Source: Spirosomataceae bacterium
GTDB taxonomy: Bacteria; Bacteroidota; Bacteroidia; Cytophagales; Spirosomataceae
Direction: 5' to 3'
Length of the DNA: 8,176 nucleotides
Assembly (NCBI GenBank): GCA_030731175.1
Contig: JANQUM010000076.1
Location: 1,937-10,112 of the forward strand
Shown here: in pieces, positions 1 to 7,149 of the stretch
Numbering within the stretch: the first letter of the stretch is position 1
How the letters are laid out: each line of letters starts with the position of its first letter
Made by a program: the position numbers and the translations under genes
The notes under the pieces: model-generated
Told to the model about the DNA's origin: nothing
The model's input: only the letters and a program-made list of their open reading frames with translations
The model's database searches: none

Positions 1-537
1 TTTAGCGTTTATTTCAACAACTGCTCCGCCTTCTTCCAATATCGTTAAAATTCCGGCTTTGGGTGATGGTAGTTCAAACGTAGCTTTATCTGATTCTAAT
101 TCGCAGATAATTTCATCCATTGCGACGGTATCGCCCGATTTTTTCATCCATGAAGCAATAGTAACCTCCGTAATTGATTCGCCAACTGACGGGATCAAGA
201 CCTCAGCAATTTCTCCGCTTGGACTTGCTGCAGGAGCTTCACTTTTCGTCTCCACTTTTTCAGAAGTTTCGGCTGGCTTACTGGCGGTTTCGGTGGCTGC
301 TCCGCTTTCTTCTATTTTGCAAATTAACGCCCCAATTTCAAGGGTATCGCCTTCATTTGCTACAATTCGTAAGGTACCAGAAGCCTCAGAAGGCAACTCA
401 AATGTAGCTTTATCTGATTCTAATTCACATATAATTTCGTCCATTTTGACGGTATCGCCGTCTTTTTTCACCCAAGATGCAATCGTGACTTCGGTTACGG
501 ATTCACCCACTGATGGGACTTTCATTTCAATTGCCAT
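1..537 (-). CDS. sucB: 2-oxoglutarate dehydrogenase E2 (dihydrolipoyl succinyltransferase), N-terminal part, two lipoyl domains
   Basis: This is the start of the E2 core subunit of the 2-oxoglutarate dehydrogenase complex, which carries succinyl groups on a lipoyl-lysine arm to coenzyme A in the cytoplasmic TCA cycle. The 179 codons present run off the left edge, so the E1/E3-binding and catalytic domains are not seen. Residues 1-76 form a lipoyl domain with the lipoylation motif ESDKA (Lys43). An Ala/Glu/Lys/Ser/Thr-rich linker (about 77-110) leads to a second lipoyl domain from residue 112, with the same motif at Lys151. The start chosen (MAIEM) puts the first domain right at the N terminus, as is usual; Met5 is a possible alternative. 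The leader is A-rich with no Shine-Dalgarno sequence. The gene lies 84 nt after sucA on the same strand, which favours the 2-oxoglutarate rather than the pyruvate complex. E. coli and mitochondrial succinyltransferases have a single lipoyl domain, so two is a notable difference. Confidence 0.93.
   Translation of the reverse strand, partial: MAIEMKVPSVGESVTEVTIASWVKKDGDTVKMDEIICELESDKATFELPSEASGTLRIVANEGDTLEIGALICKIEESGAATETASKPAETSEKVETKSEAPAASPSGEIAEVLIPSVGESITEVTIASWMKKSGDTVAMDEIICELESDKATFELPSPKAGILTILEEGGAVVEINAK
64..519 (-). repeat. Tandem lipoyl half-domain repeat within sucB
   Basis: Two coding repeats, 388-519 (residues 7-50) and 64-195 (residues 115-158), are offset by exactly 324 nt (108 codons). 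The encoded segments match at 39 of 44 residues by my count. The longest exact DNA match I see is 23 nt (404-426 and 80-102), covering the lipoylation motif. Eighteen of the 39 identical residues use different codons in the two copies, so the duplication is not recent. The remainder of each domain (residues 51-75 against 159-179) is clearly less alike. Confidence 0.9.
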
Positions 538-589
538 ACGTTTACTTTTTTAAACAAGTAGGTTTGTAAATTCTATATAATACTACAAA

Positions 590-614
590 ATCGGGACGAA
601 AAAAGTGTCCCGAT
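590..614 (-). promoter_or_regulatory. Hairpin between sucA and sucB
   Basis: An 8-bp perfect inverted repeat (590-597 with 607-614, ATCGGGAC against GTCCCGAT) encloses a 9-nt loop. It lies just after the sucA stop codon and 53 nt before the sucB start. In the minus-strand transcript it is followed by only three or four U before a G, so it is weaker than a typical terminator. It could be a partial terminator that lowers sucB relative to sucA, an RNA processing or stability element, or a chance repeat. No convincing separate sucB promoter is visible in the gap. Confidence 0.5.
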
Positions 615-621
615 ATTTATA

Positions 622-3420
622 TCAATTAAATGCCTTATCTACCAAAGCGTTTTGCTCTTTGGCGTGTACTTTTGAGTAACCCGTTGCTGGAGATGCACTC
701 TTTTTTCGAGCCACTAAATCTGAAATTCCAATTTCGGGAAATTCTCTAAGTATGAACGACCACGCACCCATATTTTCAGGTTCTTCTTGTACCCAAACAG
801 TTTGGGCTTTTGGATATTTAGCGATTATTTTCTCCACTTTTTCTTTCGGGAACGGGTGCAATTGCTCAACCCGCACTACAGCGATATCTTTTCGATCGCC
901 TTCTTCTTGCCGAGCTTGTAAATCCCAGTATATTTTACCAGAGCAAAGCAATACTTTCTTTACCTTTTTTGCGTCAGCGTAGGTATCTTCAATTACTTCC
1001 TGAAAAGATGTTCCGGTCACAAATTCGCTCATTTCTGAGACCGCTTTCGGGTTTCTTAACATCGATTTCGGCGACATGTGAATGCACGGCTTGCGGAATG
1101 GCAAAGCCAATTGCCGACGAAGCATGTGGAAGAAGTTAGCAGGCGTTGTGCAGTTACACACGTACATATTATACTCCGCCGAGAGTTGCAGAAAACGCTC
1201 GGGACGAGCGTTTGAGTGCTCTGGTCCTTGACCTTCGTAGCCGTGTGGCAGTAATAATACCAAGCCGTTCATCATCTCCCACTTCGATTCAGAAGCGGCA
1301 ATGAATTGGTCGATCATGATTTGGGCACCGTTGGCAAAGTCACCGAATTGGGCTTCCCAAATCACAAGGGCGTTGGGATTTGCGAGCGAGTAGCCATATT
1401 CAAAACCCAAAACCCCGTACTCTGAAAGTAGCGAGTTATAGATTTCAAATTTGCCCTGCTCCTCTTTAATTTGTCCTAAGTTTATATATTCGGTATCGTT
1501 TTCAATATCATGCAAAACGGCGTGTCGGTGCGAAAAAGTACCTCGTTCTACATCTTGACCCGACATTCTGACCCACTTCCCATCTTTCAAAAGCGAACCG
1601 TAGGCAAGTAATTCTGCGGTAGCCCAGTTAAACGGTTTTGTTTCAGCGAAAATCTCGGTTCTTTCCTCCAAAACTTTTACGATTTGTTTGATTGGCGTAA
1701 AACCTTCAGGAACGTTTGAAAGCACGCTTCCAATTTCAGCGATGTCTTTTTTACTGATTCCGGTTTTAGGCGACTTTGCAAAGTCTTTAGGCGTTGACCG
1801 CCGTAGTTCAGACCAATCACGTTCTAACTTATGACGAACGTATTTAGGCAATTGGAAATCACTGTTTGGCGTTCCCGGATTTTTGACTGCCTCGAGAAGC
1901 AATTGCAATTTTTGGGCAAATTCTTCTTTGATTGTATTTGCGTAGGCTTCATCAATGATACCATCGGCAATAAGTTTCTTGATGTAAAGCTCGCGTGGGT
2001 TATCTAATTCAGCGATGCGTTGGTACATCAGCGGCTGCGTAAAGCGAGGTTCATCTGCTTCATTGTGCCCATGTTTACGATAGCAGATAATATCCACGAA
2101 AACGTCTCGATTAAATTCCTGACGGAACTCTATCGCTAATTTCATGGCGTAAAGTACCGCTTCGGGGTCGTTTCCGTTAACGTGAAAAATTGGCGTATCG
2201 AGAGATTTTGCCACGTCTGAGCAGTAAATACTAGAGCGGGCATCGCTGTTTGAAGTGGTGAAACCTACCTGGTTGTTGATAATTACGTGCAGCGTTCCGC
2301 CAACGTAATAACCGGGCAGGTTAGACATTTGCGTAATTTCGTAAATAATACCCTGACCCGCAAGTGAAGCATCGCCGTGAATCAAAATCGGCAAAACTTT
2401 ATCATAAATATCTTTGTGTTCGTTCGGTTTCAAGCCGTTCGACACAAAATGGGCGTCGGCACGGGAACGGGTATAGCCCAAAACTACCGGATCAACGGCA
2501 TCAAGGTGCGATGGGTTGGGCAATAATTTTATACTAACTTCTTTGCCGTGAGCAGTGGTGACCTGGCTCGAATATCCCATGTGGTATTTCACGTCGCCAT
2601 CCGTAAATTCATCGGTTGGCACGTCTTCATTGAATTCCATAAAAACCTGCTCATAAGGCTTTTGCATAATGTTTGTTAAAACATTTAAACGTCCACGGTG
2701 TGCCATTCCGACGTAGATTTCTTCTACGCCCATGTCTGCACCTTTGGTCATTGCTATATCAAGAGCGGCAATGGTTGCCTCTCCGCCTTCGAGCGAAAAG
2801 CGTTTTTTTCCCAAAAATTTCGTTTGAAGAAAATTCTCAAAACCAACGGCTTCGTTAAGTTTTTGTAAGATTCTTTTTTGCTCTTCGGAAGTCGGTTTTG
2901 AGTTTATGTACTCCTTTTCGAGTTTGCGTCGAAACCATCCTTTCACTACTCGATCACGAATATATTGATATTCAAATCCGATGTTGCCGCAATATACGGT
3001 TTTCAGGCGTTCGTCAACTTCACGTAGCGTAGCTGCTCTGCCGAATACTTCCGTTCCTGCCTCAAAATACGTATCTAAATCAGCATCTGAGAGTTTAAAA
3101 TCTGTAAAACGCAAATTTGGATCGTGTTTGCGGTTGCTGTAAAGCGGGTCAATAGTTGCCATCATGTGACCTCTTGCCCGAATTCCACGAATGAAATGGA
3201 CTACCTCAACCTCTTTAAGCACATGGGTTTTATCCGCTGATGCGGCTGGCTGCTGTCCACTTACTGATTTGCCATTTTCCGCCCATTGGTTTGAAAACTC
3301 AAATCCTTTAAAGAAGAATTGCCATGATTGATCAACAGATTGCGGGTCGTTTTTGTATTGCTCATACATGTTATCAATTGTGGCAACATCGGCATTGGCA
3401 ATATATGAGTATGAATCCAT
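622..3420 (-). CDS. sucA: 2-oxoglutarate dehydrogenase E1 component (thiamine diphosphate-dependent)
   Basis: SucA decarboxylates 2-oxoglutarate using thiamine diphosphate and reductively succinylates the lipoyl group of SucB, in the TCA cycle. At 932 residues it has the normal E1o length (933 in E. coli). Residues 1-40 are the conserved helical segment (IDNMYEQYK, WQFFFKGF) that in this family docks onto E2; a polar linker (about 41-66) follows. Active-site signatures are intact: AHRGR (240-244), VKYHMG (278-282), HGDAS (348-352) and NNQ (382-384), whose Asp350 and Asn383 match the Mg/ThDP ligands of the E. coli enzyme at the same spacing, and RKHGHNEADEP (448-458). The pyrimidine-binding transketolase-like domain follows at about 595-795, including EAQFGDF (689-695) and GPEHSNARPER (732-742, with His735). 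A C-terminal domain (VEQLHPFP, VQEEPENMGAW) completes it. The ATG chosen gives the conserved N terminus; the leader has no Shine-Dalgarno sequence. It precedes sucB on the same strand. Nothing looks truncated or frameshifted. Confidence 0.98.
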   Translation of the reverse strand: MDSYSYIANADVATIDNMYEQYKNDPQSVDQSWQFFFKGFEFSNQWAENGKSVSGQQPAASADKTHVLKEVEVVHFIRGIRARGHMMATIDPLYSNRKHDPNLRFTDFKLSDADLDTYFEAGTEVFGRAATLREVDERLKTVYCGNIGFEYQYIRDRVVKGWFRRKLEKEYINSKPTSEEQKRILQKLNEAVGFENFLQTKFLGKKRFSLEGGEATIAALDIAMTKGADMGVEEIYVGMAHRGRLNVLTNIMQKPYEQVFMEFNEDVPTDEFTDGDVKYHMGYSSQVTTAHGKEVSIKLLPNPSHLDAVDPVVLGYTRSRADAHFVSNGLKPNEHKDIYDKVLPILIHGDASLAGQGIIYEITQMSNLPGYYVGGTLHVIINNQVGFTTSNSDARSSIYCSDVAKSLDTPIFHVNGNDPEAVLYAMKLAIEFRQEFNRDVFVDIICYRKHGHNEADEPRFTQPLMYQRIAELDNPRELYIKKLIADGIIDEAYANTIKEEFAQKLQLLLEAVKNPGTPNSDFQLPKYVRHKLERDWSELRRSTPKDFAKSPKTGISKKDIAEIGSVLSNVPEGFTPIKQIVKVLEERTEIFAETKPFNWATAELLAYGSLLKDGKWVRMSGQDVERGTFSHRHAVLHDIENDTEYINLGQIKEEQGKFEIYNSLLSEYGVLGFEYGYSLANPNALVIWEAQFGDFANGAQIMIDQFIAASESKWEMMNGLVLLLPHGYEGQGPEHSNARPERFLQLSAEYNMYVCNCTTPANFFHMLRRQLALPFRKPCIHMSPKSMLRNPKAVSEMSEFVTGTSFQEVIEDTYADAKKVKKVLLCSGKIYWDLQARQEEGDRKDIAVVRVEQLHPFPKEKVEKIIAKYPKAQTVWVQEEPENMGAWSFILREFPEIGISDLVARKKSASPATGYSKVHAKEQNALVDKAFN

Positions 3421-3463
3421 GTATTATTTAGAGAGTATTAAATAGTTTTTTGTAAAAACGAAG

Positions 3464-3495
3464 CAAAATTAGGTGAAATAAATTGCTTATGCGAA
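3464..3495 (-). promoter_or_regulatory. Candidate Bacteroidota-type promoter for sucA
   Basis: On the minus strand, TAATTTTG (3471-3464) matches the Bacteroidota -7 consensus TAnnTTTG completely. Twenty bases upstream lies TTCG (3495-3492), a 3-of-4 match to the -33 TTTG element. The implied leader before the sucA ATG at 3420 is roughly 35-40 nt, AT-rich and without a Shine-Dalgarno sequence. This is a motif match in the only intergenic space before sucA (3421-3541). I see no clear terminator for the upstream porP-like gene in that space, so some read-through from it is possible. Confidence 0.45.
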
Positions 3496-3541
3496 CGAAC
3501 GGAGGGAAAAACGATGCATGAATGCCTTGTATGTATTTTTT

Positions 3542-4483
3542 TCAATAATAATCAAAACGTGCCATCGGTATATTTTTGGGTAAAGCTCGGTAATTTATGG
3601 CAATCTGAAATACTGATGGTACTTCGCCGCTGCCACCGAATTGATTAAAACGGATTCCCTGAAGTGGGTTTTGGTCAAAAGAAAGTCCCATTCTAATGCT
3701 TGTAGAAAACTGATATTCTAACGAGAAAACTACTTTATTATTTAGTTCTTGAAAGCCTGTAGTTCCGCTCATACGGTAACTTACTCCAAGCCCGGCCCGA
3801 CCGCCAAGCCAAACTTTTGCGTTAAGATCCGCTCCGTTTCCAGTTTGTTGGTTTTGGTTTAATTCTACCAGTGAACTAACATTGACCAGAAGTTTTTCTG
3901 AATCACCAATTGATGCTCCGCCCATTAAAAACCAAGGCTTTTTCGCCAAAAAAAGACGGGTCTCGTCCACAAAAAAGTAGGGATTTGAAGCAGAAAGAAA
4001 GAAGTTCTCGGTATTTGCGGCAACTCCAAACCCAGCAAATGGCGACAAAAGACTAACCGGATTATTAACCAATGCATTAGGCTGAACTGTGAAACCCGCA
4101 TCTGCCCCGATTGAGATATTATAACCCTCGCCAAAATAGCGGTAGGCGTAGGTCATGTTAAGACCAAAGCTATTGATGTTTGCTAAATTTGAATTAAAAC
4201 CCTGAAAACCAATATTATGACTCGGAGAATTTGCCAAGGGAGCATCCACTATTGCAATTTGTGAAACCGCTTGTGGACGAATGGTCCCATTAAACTGGTT
4301 CCCAACTAAACCTGTAACACCGAGGTAACCCCGTTGCCCCGTAAAAGCAGGATTAATTCCGAGATAAGAAAATTGGTAATTCGTCCAAAGTGCTTGTTGC
4401 GAAACTCCGATTTGCACAAAACCAAAGACGAGGACAACAAGCAGCCCGGTGAATGATTTAATTCGTTTTTTAAGATAATTCAT
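3542..4483 (-). CDS. Divergent PorP/SprF-family outer-membrane protein (type IX secretion-associated)
   Basis: A 313-residue predicted outer-membrane beta-barrel of the PorP/SprF family. A signal peptide is clear: basic start (KKRIK), hydrophobic core (about 12-27), likely cleavage near GVS|QQ (28/29). The mature start then follows the family pattern: QQALWTNYQFSYLGINPAFTG (29-49) resembles the Q..(Y)sQYmfN...INPAyaG signature of PorP proteins. The rest alternates short amphipathic strands with Gly/Asn turns and ends in aromatic residues (FDYY), as expected for barrel insertion by BAM. In the family, such proteins sit in the outer membrane and link the T9SS periplasmic ring or motor to the translocon, or serve one particular cargo adhesin. 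This copy lacks the WVGxPGAPTT-like loop and the YEFGYGKNKI...PRYF tail of the paralogue at 7150-8169, so it is probably a different subgroup. It follows a strong terminator and may have its own promoter. The family call is fairly sure, the precise role is not. Confidence 0.8.
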   Translation of the reverse strand: MNYLKKRIKSFTGLLVVLVFGFVQIGVSQQALWTNYQFSYLGINPAFTGQRGYLGVTGLVGNQFNGTIRPQAVSQIAIVDAPLANSPSHNIGFQGFNSNLANINSFGLNMTYAYRYFGEGYNISIGADAGFTVQPNALVNNPVSLLSPFAGFGVAANTENFFLSASNPYFFVDETRLFLAKKPWFLMGGASIGDSEKLLVNVSSLVELNQNQQTGNGADLNAKVWLGGRAGLGVSYRMSGTTGFQELNNKVVFSLEYQFSTSIRMGLSFDQNPLQGIRFNQFGGSGEVPSVFQIAINYRALPKNIPMARFDYY

Positions 4484-4502
4484 TTTGTAGAATTGACGTT
4501 AC

Positions 4503-4534
4503 AAAAAAAAGCCGCTTACAAAAGTAAACGGCTT
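4503..4534 (-). terminator. Intrinsic terminator of the porP / PorE-like operon
   Basis: In the minus-strand transcript, AAGCCG and CGGCUU pair, then a U-G wobble, then UUAC with GUAA, closed by a UUUU loop: an 11-bp stem (4524-4534 with 4509-4519). It runs straight into a tract of eight U (4510-4503). This is a textbook Rho-independent terminator, 28 nt after the stop codon of the PorE-like gene and 20 nt before the start of the second porP-like gene. Read in the plus direction the stem has a C/A mismatch and no T-tract follows it, so it acts for minus-strand transcripts. Confidence 0.88.
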
Positions 4535-4549
4535 AATTCAGTTTAAAAA
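4519..4549 (-). promoter_or_regulatory. Possible promoter overlapping the terminator, for the second porP-like gene
   Basis: The second porP-like gene starts only 20 nt after the terminator tail, too close for a promoter in between. On the minus strand, TACTTTTG (4526-4519) fits the -7 consensus TAnnTTTG exactly and lies in the loop and inner stem of the terminator. Nineteen bases upstream is TTTT (4549-4546), a 3-of-4 match to the -33 TTTG. The box lies 35 nt from the ATG at 4483, similar to the arrangement before sucA. The match is in AT-rich DNA and could be chance; the alternative is expression by read-through. Confidence 0.3.
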
Positions 4550-4562
4550 TTTTAATAGGATA

Positions 4563-7100
4563 TTAGTCCATTTGTAAGATTAGAATTTCAGTGCGGCGGT
4601 TGGCAGCGTGCTGATCTTCTGAACATTCAACTCCATCAACACAACCATTTACAGGCATTGTTTCGCCGTAGCCACGGAACTCAACGCGATTTCTGCTGAT
4701 ACCACGCTTAAAGAGATAGTTTGCAGAAACTTTTGCTCTTCCTTCCGAAATTTTCTGGTTGAAATCAGCAGTACTACGACTATCTGTATGAGCACGAAGC
4801 TCGATACGCATATTTGGGTACTGACGCATCATGGTTACTAATTTGTCAAGTTCGGTACGTGCATCTGAACGTAAAACGCATTTTCCGTAATCAAAGTAAA
4901 TATTTTCTATCTGTACGATATCACCTTGACCGAACATGTAAATATCGGCGTTGATAGTTCCAGAAGCACAACTAACGTTACGAACACGCTTACCTTTTGA
5001 GCCAAGCCCCGTAGAAGTACCTTCTATGGTATAGCTGCATCCTTCGGTTACGGCAAATTGGTAAAAGCCACTCACATCGGTGTAGGCAGTTTGGGTTGAA
5101 CCGTCACATTCACTTTTAAGTGTTACCAAAATTCCTTCCATCGAGGCGTTTCCGCTTTGTGACAACACACGTCCTGAAAGTAAGCACTGACCTTGATTCA
5201 GGTAAGTTCCAGTTGATGAACCATTAGTGCTTCCGCTATTTGATGAAGTATAACTGCCGTCAGAGTAGTTGCTGCCAGACGTAGTGGAGCCATTTGTGCT
5301 TGATTGGCTGGTTGTATTTTGAGCTACAACTGGTTCAGGTTTTTTCGTCAAACTCATCGGTATTTCTAACCTTGATGGTTCGTTATCACAACCTTCGGTT
5401 GAGAAACTAACTGTGTTTGAATCGTAACCTTCACGGGTTGCACGGAAAGTATACTCATCGTCTGGATTTAGGTCTTCAATAACCAATGTTCCATTTTCGT
5501 CAGTGATTCCTTCTTGTAGATTTCCTTCGCTGTCTTCAAAAATAATTTTGATGTTTGCCATTGGCATTTTTGAATCTGCATCGTAAACAGCTAGGATAAG
5601 TTCACATCCCTCTTTGAGTTCACACTCCCGGTCAAAGCGATAAATGTCATCATCGGCTCCACCTCGCTTACGGTTTGAGCTAAAATATCCGGTTTGACGA
5701 ACGCCATCCGTTACCATTCCGAAATCGTCTTTACTTGAATTTAGCGGAGCTCCAACGTTAATGATTCTCCCTTTTTGGCTTAAACCTTCTAGTTGAGTAA
5801 AGAAAATATCGAGTTCACCTAATCCAGGGTGACCGTCTGATGAGAAATAAAGATTATCCTTTTCATCCATGTAAGGAAACATTTCATTTCCTTTTGTATT
5901 GATGCGGTCGCCGAGGTTAATAGGTGCTGACCAGTTTGCACCGTCGTATCTTGAAACGTAAATGTCTGTTCCACCAAAACCGCCGGGCATATCTGAAGCG
6001 AAAAATAGTAAATCTTCACTTGCGGAGAGCGTAGGGTGACCAGTTGAGTATTCATCTGAATTGAAAGGCAATTCCTGAATATTTTTCCAGCCGTCGCCGT
6101 CAGCATCAGCAATGAAAAGTTTTAATTTGTTAATTCCGTCAGAACTACGGCGAGTTTTGCCGTTGAGGAAGTTGTTACGGGTAAAAATTACTTTAGAACC
6201 GTCTTTGAAAAAAGCAGTTGGACCTTCGTGGTATTTTGAATTTAACGACCCGCTGAAACGATCAGTTGCAGTTTGCGGCTTGTCACCGTAACCTAAACCC
6301 AAGTTTACGTTTGTTCCACCGTATGACCCTATTGTTCGTGAATCATTCGCACTTGGAGGCGTATATTGCTCAGAACCTACGTAGCTTGAACCCCTCTTCC
6401 TCGAGGACAGCGTGCTTCCGTCAGACGCTCCACCTAGACCAGCTGCTCCAGAACCGAGTGCTGAAATATCTTCTAAGTGAAATAAATCTAGGAAAGGAGT
6501 TTCGTTCCAGTTGAAAACCCGACGAACACCAACGGCACTGGTACGGTTTGAAACAAATACTAATCCGTTTTGATAATACGACGGGCTGAATTCTGCGGCG
6601 TTTGTATTTACCGAAAGGTAATCAACTTTGTAGCAATTTGCGTTTTTTGAAAGTACGCTAACGTCGTTGTATAATTTTGAGAATGCTTTTCCGCGAGGAT
6701 CGTCACCTACTTTTTGGGTGTATTCGTCATACATTTCCTGAGCTTCGCGGTATTTACCATTACTGGCAAGGACTTGAGCAAATTTCAGGCAAACAGCTGC
6801 GTTTTCACCGGATAAATCAACGCCACTTTCGATAACTTCCCGCAAAACCCGCTCTGCGTTTTGCATATCTTTTATCTTGCAATAGCTTTCTCCAAGCCGG
6901 ATTTTTGCTACTACGGCTTCGTCAGCAGCAAGTTTTCCTTTTGATAATGCACCTTCGTACGCTTCAATTGCTTTGATGTAGCAAAAGCTTTCGTAATGGT
7001 GGTTACCGGTTTTGACCTGAGCGTTCTGAGCTGTGACAATAGAAGCTACTGCCAAGCAAGCCAACAGCAATGTGGCTGTTAATTTATTTTTAAAAAGCAT
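4563..7100 (-). CDS. PorE-like multidomain OmpA-family protein (TPR, PD40 propeller, two regulatory domains, OmpA)
   Basis: An 845-residue periplasmic protein with the domain order of T9SS PorE, which anchors the secretion assembly to peptidoglycan near PorP. Residues 1-24 are a signal peptide (likely cut at VTA|Q; LLAC at 12-15 resembles a lipobox but hydrophobic residues follow). TPR-like helices span about 34-150. PD40 propeller blades span about 165-490: FSPSYYQNGLVFVSN, TGHPTLSASEDLLFFASD, LYFSSDGHPGLGELDIFF, GYFSSNRKRGGADDDIY. A Gly/Ser-rich insert (about 212-288) interrupts the propeller. A first carboxypeptidase-regulatory/Cna-B-like domain spans about 500-585, a Ser/Thr/Asn/Gly linker 590-636, and a second such domain 637-722. 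The OmpA domain (728-842) keeps NIYFDYGK, and Asp773 and Arg788, the pair 15 residues apart that binds diaminopimelate in this fold. The NGCxDGxxCSE loop probably carries a disulfide (Cys820-Cys826). It sits 49 nt after a PorP/SprF gene and ends at a terminator. PorE homologues are numerous, so it may be a paralogue rather than core PorE. Confidence 0.88.
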   Translation of the reverse strand: MLFKNKLTATLLLACLAVASIVTAQNAQVKTGNHHYESFCYIKAIEAYEGALSKGKLAADEAVVAKIRLGESYCKIKDMQNAERVLREVIESGVDLSGENAAVCLKFAQVLASNGKYREAQEMYDEYTQKVGDDPRGKAFSKLYNDVSVLSKNANCYKVDYLSVNTNAAEFSPSYYQNGLVFVSNRTSAVGVRRVFNWNETPFLDLFHLEDISALGSGAAGLGGASDGSTLSSRKRGSSYVGSEQYTPPSANDSRTIGSYGGTNVNLGLGYGDKPQTATDRFSGSLNSKYHEGPTAFFKDGSKVIFTRNNFLNGKTRRSSDGINKLKLFIADADGDGWKNIQELPFNSDEYSTGHPTLSASEDLLFFASDMPGGFGGTDIYVSRYDGANWSAPINLGDRINTKGNEMFPYMDEKDNLYFSSDGHPGLGELDIFFTQLEGLSQKGRIINVGAPLNSSKDDFGMVTDGVRQTGYFSSNRKRGGADDDIYRFDRECELKEGCELILAVYDADSKMPMANIKIIFEDSEGNLQEGITDENGTLVIEDLNPDDEYTFRATREGYDSNTVSFSTEGCDNEPSRLEIPMSLTKKPEPVVAQNTTSQSSTNGSTTSGSNYSDGSYTSSNSGSTNGSSTGTYLNQGQCLLSGRVLSQSGNASMEGILVTLKSECDGSTQTAYTDVSGFYQFAVTEGCSYTIEGTSTGLGSKGKRVRNVSCASGTINADIYMFGQGDIVQIENIYFDYGKCVLRSDARTELDKLVTMMRQYPNMRIELRAHTDSRSTADFNQKISEGRAKVSANYLFKRGISRNRVEFRGYGETMPVNGCVDGVECSEDQHAANRRTEILILQMD

Positions 7101-7118
7101 GTCTTTGTATTTTAAGGT

Positions 7119-7129
7119 TCTCTCTCTCT
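7119..7129 (-). repeat. Short GA dinucleotide tract upstream of the PorE-like gene
   Basis: Five and a half GA units (AGAGAGAGAGA on the minus strand) lie in the 49-nt gap between the first porP-like gene and the PorE-like gene, 19-29 nt before the ATG at 7100. It is too far from the start to act as a Shine-Dalgarno sequence. The gap holds no TAnnTTTG box and no stable hairpin, so the two genes are probably co-transcribed. Confidence 0.6.
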
Positions 7130-7149
7130 AATGGCGGTGGTGCAACTTA

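Noticed and set aside
59..553. Plus-strand open frame of 164 codons opposite sucB
   Set aside because: It is antisense to the sucB lipoyl domains, and its apparent internal repeat is only the mirror of the lipoyl repeat. The minus-strand reading gives a clear E2 protein and continues off the edge.
538..600. Possible separate promoter for sucB
   Set aside because: No TAnnTTTG box with a properly spaced TTTG is present; the nearest resemblances have mismatches or wrong spacing, so co-transcription with sucA is simpler.
3472..3541. Terminator after the second porP-like gene
   Set aside because: The gap has only a 4-bp GCAT/ATGC match with a 2-nt loop near 3515-3525, followed by no adequate U-tract at the right place. 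Too weak to call.
6080..6107. Calcium-binding loop (DADGDGWKN, residues 332-340) in the PorE-like protein
   Set aside because: It resembles DxDxDG calcium motifs, but the DGW segment lies where PD40 blades normally have a Gly-Trp turn leading to the conserved LPFNSDEYSTGHP, so a propeller turn is the simpler reading.
7056..7100. Lipoprotein signal in the PorE-like protein (LLAC, residues 12-15)
   Set aside because: The residues after Cys15 stay hydrophobic (LAVASIVTA) and end in a good signal peptidase I site, VTA|Q at 24/25. A lipid anchor is possible but less likely.
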